Assembly (NCBI GenBank): GCA_016791365.1 | Contig: JAEUMT010000043.1 | Span: 45,840 to 109,839, forward strand | Reading direction: 5' to 3' | From: Hyphomonadaceae bacterium | GTDB taxonomy: Bacteria > Pseudomonadota > Alphaproteobacteria > Caulobacterales > Aquidulcibacteraceae | Length of the DNA stretch: 64,000 nt | In this document: piece by piece, positions 9,184 through 15,700 of the stretch | Layout of the letters: each line of letters starts with the position of its first letter | Numbering within the stretch: the first letter of the stretch is position 1 | The notes under the pieces: generated by a model | What the model was told of the DNA's origin: nothing | Databases searched by the model: none | Seen by the model: the letters and a program-made list of their open reading frames with translations, nothing else | Position numbers and translations under genes: made by a program

Positions 9184-10022
9184 AGACCGCGCCACGGGAT
9201 ATCGTACAGCGTCAAGAGAACCAGGCTCGCCAGATAGGCCGCGCAAACCATCGGCCGCCCCCGTCCGGCCAGCGTGAGCCCAAGCAGCACCAAGAGCCAC
9301 CCAAACCCGATCACCGGCGCAATGAAATAGGTCGTCGCGATAAACACGATCATGAGGCAGTGATAGAGCGTGTCGGTCCAACGCCTGCCCCAGACGCCGA
9401 GCGCATCGAGCACGATTTGCGCGCCGTAATTCCACCACGTCGCGGCGAGCGCGATCATCGTTAGGGTTGGCGTCACCCCGATCTGCAGGCGTCCGCCCTC
9501 AACCGTGACATAAGATGACGACAGCGCGTTCAAGGCGAACTGCGTCTCAGCGGCCGATGTGGCGGGGACGCCGAAGAAGCCGAGCAGGGCCGCGAGGCGG
9601 GGATCGGAGAGCAGCATGAACTCGAAGAAGTCGCCGGAGAGGTAGTCCGGCGACAGCGTCTTCTGCACGATCGCGCCGAACATGATCAAAGTCAGCAGGA
9701 AACGGGCGTTGGCGCGCAGCAGCTTTTCAGCGTCCCCGGCGCTGGCGCATGAGTGCGCGAGGAGCATCGCCCAGACCCAATAGCAGAGGACGATCTTGTG
9801 GTTGTCGGCGACATGCCAATTGAGCACGACCGCGACCGTCGCGAGCAGCGCCAAGAGACCCCAGCACACAGCGCTGCCGGCGAACCGCGGCCACATCGTA
9901 AGGCCGACGGCGATCGCAATAAGGGGCAGGCGAAAGTACCAGTCGCTGTAGCCGTAGAAGGCCAGCGTCAGCAGCGTCAGCCAAGAGAGGGTCCAGAGCC
10001 GCCGCTCCGGCGTCGCAAACAT
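9180..10022 (-). CDS. Multi-pass membrane protein of unknown function
   Basis: About 280 residues with seven or eight strongly hydrophobic segments, so an inner membrane protein. No catalytic motif or family is recognised; the general pattern resembles HTTM-type proteins but I cannot assert homology. The ATG at 10022 gives an N-terminus just before the first helix, though no ribosome-binding site is evident. A longer frame from 10130 would overlap the upstream gene by 62 bp. It lies just downstream of the 10069-10617 gene on the same strand and is probably its operon partner. Both converge on the HTTM-DCC gene. Confidence 0.6.
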   Translation of the reverse strand: MFATPERRLWTLSWLTLLTLAFYGYSDWYFRLPLIAIAVGLTMWPRFAGSAVCWGLLALLATVAVVLNWHVADNHKIVLCYWVWAMLLAHSCASAGDAEKLLRANARFLLTLIMFGAIVQKTLSPDYLSGDFFEFMLLSDPRLAALLGFFGVPATSAAETQFALNALSSSYVTVEGGRLQIGVTPTLTMIALAATWWNYGAQIVLDALGVWGRRWTDTLYHCLMIVFIATTYFIAPVIGFGWLLVLLGLTLAGRGRPMVCAAYLASLVLLTLYDIPWRGL

Positions 10023-10068
10023 GTGTGCGACAATGCCGAGCAGGGCGTTGTTGCTTGCGGCGTGCGCT

Positions 10069-10617
10069 TCAGCGGCTGACGACAACGGACTGCTCCATTT
10101 CCGCGTACAGCTGGTTGCGCGCGCCGTCATAGTGCAGTCGCCAATACTCCACTTGCGCCGACGCGACGGCGACAGATTGCGTGGCGCCCGCCTCGTCCAA
10201 AATGTCCGCGCGCCGCAGAGTGCGGGCCCACGGGCCAGCAGTGATCCGCCGATCGCGGGATATGGTCTGGTGTTGCACGGACCATCGCGACAGAAACCAG
10301 GGCGTGCTCAGAACGCTGTCGCCGAGCGCGTTCAACAGCGCGTTGTCGGGTTGTGTTTGCAGCCGCTGGATGATGCGGCGTTCATTTGGGCTAAACGCTT
10401 GGACCGGCCGACGTTCTCCCGCCGCGTCCACCACATATACGCGGACGAAACGCATGCCGGGCGTATCCAGCCCCGCGAACATGCCCATGCCGCCGCCCTT
10501 CCAAAGTGAAAGGCCGTGGTTCGCGTGCGCATATAGCTGGTGCGCGTAAATCAGCGTCGCCGCCAGCGGCACCGCCAGCGCCTTGAGAATCCACGGCGCT
10601 CTCGAGAAAATTCGCAT
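10069..10617 (-). CDS. Membrane-anchored protein of unknown function
   Basis: A 182-residue product with one N-terminal membrane helix (about residues 9-30) and a mainly polar C-terminal domain with a WSVQHQTI-type beta-rich region. The start at 10617 is chosen because GGGGCGAGG lies immediately upstream and the helix is then N-terminal; the reading from 10716 would run into the promoter of the divergent caspase-fold gene. No known family is recognised. It is followed closely by the multi-pass membrane gene at 9180-10022, with which it is probably co-expressed. Together they face the HTTM-DCC gene. Confidence 0.6.
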   Translation of the reverse strand: MRIFSRAPWILKALAVPLAATLIYAHQLYAHANHGLSLWKGGGMGMFAGLDTPGMRFVRVYVVDAAGERRPVQAFSPNERRIIQRLQTQPDNALLNALGDSVLSTPWFLSRWSVQHQTISRDRRITAGPWARTLRRADILDEAGATQSVAVASAQVEYWRLHYDGARNQLYAEMEQSVVVSR

Positions 10618-10782
10618 AGCCTCGCCCCAAGACGCGTCACCGATGAAGCGCCTCGGCTTGTCCGCGCTCAAGTGTAAAATTGCACGCGTGTCCGTGTGCT
10701 CGTTTTCAGTGGACAACCGAAGGCCAACAGCGTTGACATAGGGCGCTGGGTTGATGGCGCCTTCGGTGTTTGGAGCGGGTTC

Positions 10783-12825
10783 ATGCGCACCGTGTTGCGA
10801 ACTCTCACCGTGATTGCGGCGTTGAGCGCCATTTTGGCGGGCGCGTCGGCCGGAGACAGCGCGCAGGCGCAGTCAACGCCTGGCAAATTCGCCCTGCTCG
10901 TGGCTGTCGGCGAGTATGCGAGCCCCCCGGCTGGAACCGCGCGCGTGCCGACGCTGAACGGTCCGCCGAACGATGTGGCGTTGATGCGCAATCTGCTGCG
11001 CACGCAATACGGCTTCGCCGACGCGGACATTGTAACGATCGCAGGCCCGCAAGCGACGCGCCAGGGCATCATCGCCGCCTTTCGGCGCCACCTGGTGACC
11101 AACGCGCAGAGACGCCCAGGTTCGCAGATTGTCTTCTATTTCAGCGGCCATGGCTCGACCATCACTGACCGGAATGGCGATGAGGGCGATGGCGTTGACG
11201 AGACTCTGGTGGCCTACAACAGCCGCCTGCCAGGTCAGCGCGACATTACCGATGATGAGATCGGCGGACTGTTTAGTCGCCTCAGCGCCCACACCAACAA
11301 CACCGTCTTCATCCTGGATAGCTGTCATTCGGGCACGGGCGTGCGCGATATCGATGATCCGGTGTCGCGGGAACTGCCTCCGGCGCGACCGCTTGCGCCC
11401 GCGGTTGGCGCAGCCGATGACGTTCCCGAAGCGGCGTCCGCTTTCCTGCCGCGGCGCGATTCATACATTCTGCTGTCCGGCTCGATGGCGAGCGAACGTT
11501 CGAGAGAAGGCCCAATCCCGGCGGCGAACGGCGCGGTCTATGGCTTTTTCACCTACTATCTGGCGCAAACGCTCAGCCGATCGCCGGGCGACAGCTACGA
11601 GCACGCCATTCGCGATGTTCGAACTGCGGTGTTGCGGGTGTCGCCAGCTCAGCATCCGCAAGTGGAGGGCGCCATTGAGCGCGTCGTTTTCGGACGTGAG
11701 GGTGACCGCGTCGATCCGTTCATCAGAATTCGCGAAGCGCCCGCAGGCGGCGCCCTCACGCTCGACGCCGGCGCCGCTTACGGGCTGCGCGAAGGTTCGA
11801 TCGTCGCGGTGTATGCCGCAAACGTCACGAACCTGACCGGAGAAGCGGGCAAGATCGCGGATGCGCGCATCACCTCGGTGAGCACCATGACCGCGACCGC
11901 GCAGATCCTCGGACAGCCGAGCCGCGCGATCACCACCGAGGACAAGGTCGCGATCGTGTCGCTGGGCGGGGTAGGAGATCGCCTGCGCGTGCGCATCGAC
12001 GATATCGCTGGCAGCGCGGATGTCTTCGCTCCTCTCTCCGCCGCCCTGCGCGAGAATTTGCTGATCGAAATCACCAGCGTCGGATCGCCTTGGGACGCCT
12101 CGGTGCGTCGCGGTTGTCTCGTCAGCGGCCGGCTGGTTACGGCGCGGGAAACGCAGCCTCCGGCGTGCACGCCTGCTTATTATCTGGCGCCGGCCACAAG
12201 CGATCAGCCTTTGTTTAACGCGTGGGTCACGGGCCTGGACGCTGCGGCGACGGCGGCGCGGCTTGCGGAATTCATCTCGAACAAGGCCCGCCAGGAAAAC
12301 CTGCGCGCGCTGGATAACGCGCGCTCGCCAATGCGCCGTCAGCTTACAATCGCGGTGCAGCGCGTCACGGTGACCGGAACGGGGCCTGAGGCCGTGGCGG
12401 TTGACGGCGCGATCTTGCCCAATACCGGCCTCACTCAGTTGAGGGTTGGCGACTATGTCCGGCTCGTCGTTACCAACAACACCAACGAGGATCTTTATGT
12501 GGGGCTGGTTCAGCTGGGGGCGGGCGGCTCGATTTCCGTGCTGCCCTTCGATGAGCAATTGCGGCGCGGGCTCACAGCGAGAACCCAGGTGTTCCGTGTC
12601 GGCGGGCGCGGCGGCACGGAAACGTACAAGCTCATCGCCACAACGCGGCCAGGCGTGAATTTCAATGTGTTGGAGCAGCCGGGCGTCACGCGCGACGTGA
12701 ACGCGTCGCCGCTGCAATGGCTGTTGGATCAGTCCGCCAACACGAACTTGCGTGAGCTGGATGCTGTGGGCGTCGACCTAAGCTCCTGGGGTACGGCCCA
12801 GGTGGACGTCGTCATCGTGCCGTGA
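10783..12825 (+). CDS. Exported metacaspase-like (C14) protein with C-terminal DUF4384-like region
   Basis: About 680 residues: signal peptide with an AxA-type cleavage region (ASAGDSAQA), caspase domain from about residue 34 to 200, then a middle region and a DUF4384-like beta domain at about 520-635 (VGDYVRLVV, SVLPFDEQ). The dyad is intact: His in FSGHGS (about 120) and Cys in LDSCHSG (about 179), the classical metacaspase motif. Metacaspases cut after Lys or Arg and are often calcium-dependent; this one would act in the periplasm or outside the cell. The ATG at 10783 follows GGAGCGGG. The lysozyme gene starts 23 bp downstream in the same direction, suggesting joint expression. The physiological role is unknown. 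Confidence 0.82.
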   Translation: MRTVLRTLTVIAALSAILAGASAGDSAQAQSTPGKFALLVAVGEYASPPAGTARVPTLNGPPNDVALMRNLLRTQYGFADADIVTIAGPQATRQGIIAAFRRHLVTNAQRRPGSQIVFYFSGHGSTITDRNGDEGDGVDETLVAYNSRLPGQRDITDDEIGGLFSRLSAHTNNTVFILDSCHSGTGVRDIDDPVSRELPPARPLAPAVGAADDVPEAASAFLPRRDSYILLSGSMASERSREGPIPAANGAVYGFFTYYLAQTLSRSPGDSYEHAIRDVRTAVLRVSPAQHPQVEGAIERVVFGREGDRVDPFIRIREAPAGGALTLDAGAAYGLREGSIVAVYAANVTNLTGEAGKIADARITSVSTMTATAQILGQPSRAITTEDKVAIVSLGGVGDRLRVRIDDIAGSADVFAPLSAALRENLLIEITSVGSPWDASVRRGCLVSGRLVTARETQPPACTPAYYLAPATSDQPLFNAWVTGLDAAATAARLAEFISNKARQENLRALDNARSPMRRQLTIAVQRVTVTGTGPEAVAVDGAILPNTGLTQLRVGDYVRLVVTNNTNEDLYVGLVQLGAGGSISVLPFDEQLRRGLTARTQVFRVGGRGGTETYKLIATTRPGVNFNVLEQPGVTRDVNASPLQWLLDQSANTNLRELDAVGVDLSSWGTAQVDVVIVP

Positions 12826-12848
12826 TTGAGTTCTGAGGGGAGGCGCTG

Positions 12849-13559
12849 ATGTTGAAGATGAAGTCGGTCGCGCGGGGCGGAGCGCTTGCGCTAAGCATGA
12901 TCGCATTGGCGAGTTGTGCGACGCAGCCGGCCGAAGGGCCACGGACATTTCCGACCCTCGGCCGATCCGCCGCGGGGATATTGGTCGATACCACCGGATC
13001 GCGGGCCATCCTGCCCGCAGGCACGCCTCTTCGCCCCGTCATCCCTCCGGGCGTGGATCTGGTGAAGGTCTCCGAACTGTTCGTGCCGAACCTCTACAAC
13101 GATCCGGCTGGATACTGCACGATTGGCTACGGCCACTTGATCAAGCGCTCCAATTGCGACGGCACTGAATCTCCTGAATTCCTGGCGGGGCTTACGCCAG
13201 AGGCCGGCGAGTTGCTCCTGGTCGAGGATATGACGCCGGCGCAAATCGCGGTCATGATGCACGTTTCCGTCGAACTCACCGATGAGCAGTTCGCGGCGCT
13301 AACGGATTTTGTGTTCAATGTTGGCGAGGGCAATTTCCAGGCGTCGACGCTGCTGCGGCGCATCAACGAGGGCAATCACGACGCCGTGCCGACGCAATTG
13401 CGGCGGTGGGTTTTCGCTGGTGGCGAAGAGTTTGAAGGGCTGCGCGTGCGTCGCGAGCGCGAAATCAATCTTTACACCAACGGCGTCGGCTCGCGCGACG
13501 TGCCGAGTATGAGCGAAGATACTTCTCCGATCGACATTCGTGTAGGCGAACGCCGATAG
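12849..13559 (+). CDS. Lipoprotein GH24 lysozyme (phage-type muramidase)
   Basis: 236 residues with a lipoprotein signal (LASC lipobox at about residue 21) and a GH24 domain from about 65 to 215. Aligned with T4 lysozyme, the catalytic Glu (in VSELF), Asp (nine residues later in YNDPAGY) and Thr (in CTIGYGH) are all present, although the usual Glu-Gly is Glu-Leu. It would cleave the MurNAc-GlcNAc bond of peptidoglycan from the periplasmic face of a membrane. The start follows GAGGGGAGG at 12835-12843. It is the second gene after the exported caspase-fold gene. It could be of prophage origin, but there are no phage genes nearby, so a domesticated envelope enzyme is more likely. Confidence 0.85.
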   Translation: MLKMKSVARGGALALSMIALASCATQPAEGPRTFPTLGRSAAGILVDTTGSRAILPAGTPLRPVIPPGVDLVKVSELFVPNLYNDPAGYCTIGYGHLIKRSNCDGTESPEFLAGLTPEAGELLLVEDMTPAQIAVMMHVSVELTDEQFAALTDFVFNVGEGNFQASTLLRRINEGNHDAVPTQLRRWVFAGGEEFEGLRVRREREINLYTNGVGSRDVPSMSEDTSPIDIRVGERR

Positions 13560-13563
13560 CCGT

Positions 13564-13592
13564 GTAGGCGAGCGCCGAAAGCGCCCGCCTAC
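13564..13592. terminator. Hairpin between convergent genes, possible bidirectional terminator
   Basis: GTAGGCG at 13564-13570 pairs with CGCCTAC at 13586-13592, with an inner GCGC/GCGC stem and a short AA-containing loop. It lies between the stop codons of the lysozyme gene and the convergent 13609-15333 gene. No clear T-tract follows on either strand, so terminator function is tentative. Confidence 0.45.
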
Positions 13593-13608
13593 AAAGCGTC
13601 TTCAACGA

Positions 13609-15333
13609 TTATTGTTGCGGCGGTTGCGGCTGTGGCGGGTAGAGCATCCGCGGACGCCAGGCATTCTCGCAATGGTCCGGGTTGGCGTCTTGCAACCGGT
13701 CGCGGGCCGCATTGGGAAGCGTCGCGTTGAACTCGACCCGGGTCATTCTGAGCGCATTGGCGTCCGAAGCCTGATTGAAGAAGGCCCGGAAGTAGGTCTC
13801 AGTACCGCCCACAAGTTCCGCAACGCCTTCGATGCGAGAGCCCGTCACGCCGGCATTGGCGACAAATGGCGTATAGGCAAAGCAGCTGATGCGATCAAAG
13901 CTGCCGGTGATGGCGCCATTCGCGGCGATCGCCGGCTGCACCGCGTTGAATTCCTGCGACACCACGATCTGTGCGCCTGACGCCAACACTGTATCCGCGA
14001 GTTGCTGGCGCCCTTCGTCCTGGCGCGTGCGGACGTAAGGCCGGAAGCGCGTCGACATGAACCGCGCCATGTCGGCCTGATCGGCCTGGCGTGGCGGCGC
14101 TGGCGGCGCCTCAGATGGAATCGTGAAATAGGTCGGCTGACGCACGCCCATCCGCTCAAGCTGGGTGCGCAAGCCGCGTAGGCACGTTGTCCCTGCAAAA
14201 CGCTGCGCCGCCTGACGCATGGCGGGATGTTGAGCTACCGCGGCCCAGCGCGCGATGACCTGGTCCTCGCCGGTGAGGCCGACCTGGCCGACGCGTTGTT
14301 CAATCGCCGCGCAGCCCGCCTCGAGGTCGGTGAAGTCGGTGTCCGTCGGGCGCACGCCGGTCCATTTCGAATATTGCGCCGTTGGAATCGCGTCGAGCGC
14401 TGATTGGATCGTGGTGCGCGGGCCAATCGTCGTGCTGAGCACATCCGCCGCGGAAATATCCTGGAAGTTGGCTTCGCTAGCGCCGCCCGCCCAGAACATT
14501 GAGCTGGTCGTTTGCATGGACACGTTGATGCGCGAGCCCCGCGCCAAACGATCGGTCGGATCAAACACCAGCGACACGCCGTATTCCGCTGGAGTCTGTT
14601 CGAAATTCAGCGTCCGCGCGATCAGCCCTTCGCGCGCATTGTCGAACATCGTGATCAGAGACGCCGCGTAGCCGCGAACTTGATCGCGGGTCAGCGGCGC
14701 GAGCGCCTTGGTGGAATAGAGATCAATCAGCGTCGAAGGGATGAAACCGGGCGCATTTTCCCGGGAGGTCCAGATCAGGAATTCGACGTGAACCGGGCGC
14801 GGCTGTCCGCGCAAATCGAGAAGGGGCGTGTAGGCGCCTCCCGTGTCGAGCTGCACCCGGCAGCGCCGTCCGTTGCGCTCTTCACTGGAAACCCGAAGCA
14901 AATTGCCGGCAAAAAGCACGATGCGGTCCGAAGCCGCGCCGGGAAGCGTGCCTATCGCAGGCGCCGCCGGAGGCGGGGCTGCGGGATCGGCGGCGGCGGC
15001 CGTGCCGCCGGACGTCGTCAAACGCAGCGCAATCCCGGCCGAGCGCGTCTGTTGCACCAACAGACGTCGCAAGAAGTTCGTCAGTGGTGAAGCATCGCAA
15101 TTTGAGCTGATCTGGGCGTTCTCAAACTCAACACGAACGCGGCCATAGGAACGAAAGGGCGTCATCCGATAGTTGGATCGAGGCTCCATGTCGCGGACCA
15201 GCAAGCTGCCATCGACCTGGCCGGCGAACTGTCGAACCGTCAGCGGCCGATCGGCGCCTAAAGCATCAGCCGAGCAAAGTAGCGCCAAGCTCGTCGCCAA
15301 CAGAGCGGCTGCCGCGTTCCGACGTGTTGCCAT
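13609..15333 (-). CDS. Exported protein of unknown function
   Basis: 574 residues starting with a clear signal peptide (basic MATRRN, hydrophobic core, cleavage after about ALGA). No domain is recognised. It has a Pro/Ala-rich linker at about 115-140, six or so cysteines that could form disulfides in the periplasm, and a Pro/Gln-rich tail. The start at 15333 is supported by GGAGGGG at the right spacing and by the signal peptide; the 15381 alternative would mask it. It converges on the caspase-lysozyme pair across a hairpin. Whether it works with them is unknown. The ORF is long, of normal codon character for the genome, and clearly a real gene. Confidence 0.7.
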   Translation of the reverse strand: MATRRNAAAALLATSLALLCSADALGADRPLTVRQFAGQVDGSLLVRDMEPRSNYRMTPFRSYGRVRVEFENAQISSNCDASPLTNFLRRLLVQQTRSAGIALRLTTSGGTAAAADPAAPPPAAPAIGTLPGAASDRIVLFAGNLLRVSSEERNGRRCRVQLDTGGAYTPLLDLRGQPRPVHVEFLIWTSRENAPGFIPSTLIDLYSTKALAPLTRDQVRGYAASLITMFDNAREGLIARTLNFEQTPAEYGVSLVFDPTDRLARGSRINVSMQTTSSMFWAGGASEANFQDISAADVLSTTIGPRTTIQSALDAIPTAQYSKWTGVRPTDTDFTDLEAGCAAIEQRVGQVGLTGEDQVIARWAAVAQHPAMRQAAQRFAGTTCLRGLRTQLERMGVRQPTYFTIPSEAPPAPPRQADQADMARFMSTRFRPYVRTRQDEGRQQLADTVLASGAQIVVSQEFNAVQPAIAANGAITGSFDRISCFAYTPFVANAGVTGSRIEGVAELVGGTETYFRAFFNQASDANALRMTRVEFNATLPNAARDRLQDANPDHCENAWRPRMLYPPQPQPPQQ

Positions 15334-15417
15334 GAGAAACCCCTCCGCATGCACTCTTGAACCACTCATGGTGTTTCGCAAGCAGGAATCTTGCGGGCGC
15401 GTCTTGAGATTTTTGAT

Positions 15418-15528
15418 GAGCTCCCGCTCATCGACGATGTGGCGCGCGCGACATCACCAATTTCAATCCCGAGAACAACATCTTCCGGGACAGATCATTG
15501 TAACGCGTCGCCACGCGCTGGCGCGCGC
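15418..15528 (+). pseudogene. Decayed fragment of the RTX C-terminal 114-bp repeat
   Basis: The DNA from about 15427 reads CTCATCGACGATG, then AATTTCAATCCCGAGAACAA, then ACGCGTCGCCACGCGCTGG. It aligns base by base with repeat unit 6 of the RTX gene at about 2397-2500. Relative to that unit it has lost one base near 15440 and gained two near 15500, and TAA interrupts the frame. About one unit is recognisable. The rest of the 15334-15700 intergenic stretch holds no ORF I can support. Confidence 0.75.
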
Positions 15529-15700
15529 CGGCGATTGTCGATGATCATCGCCTGAGTGCGACGACGCCCAACGCCGACAGCAGGGTCCTGCGGGTAGCTT
15601 GAAGCGCCAGCGGGCTCGAGCAATGTGCGAAATTGCACACGACGACGGTGCAGGGTAAAAGCACGCGTCTGCTCTTGTTGTACCGCATTTCTAATCTAAG

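Noticed and set aside
12849..13559. Prophage remnant suggested by the GH24 lysozyme
   Set aside because: Lipoprotein signal and caspase neighbour; no holin, spanin, tail or integrase genes nearby.
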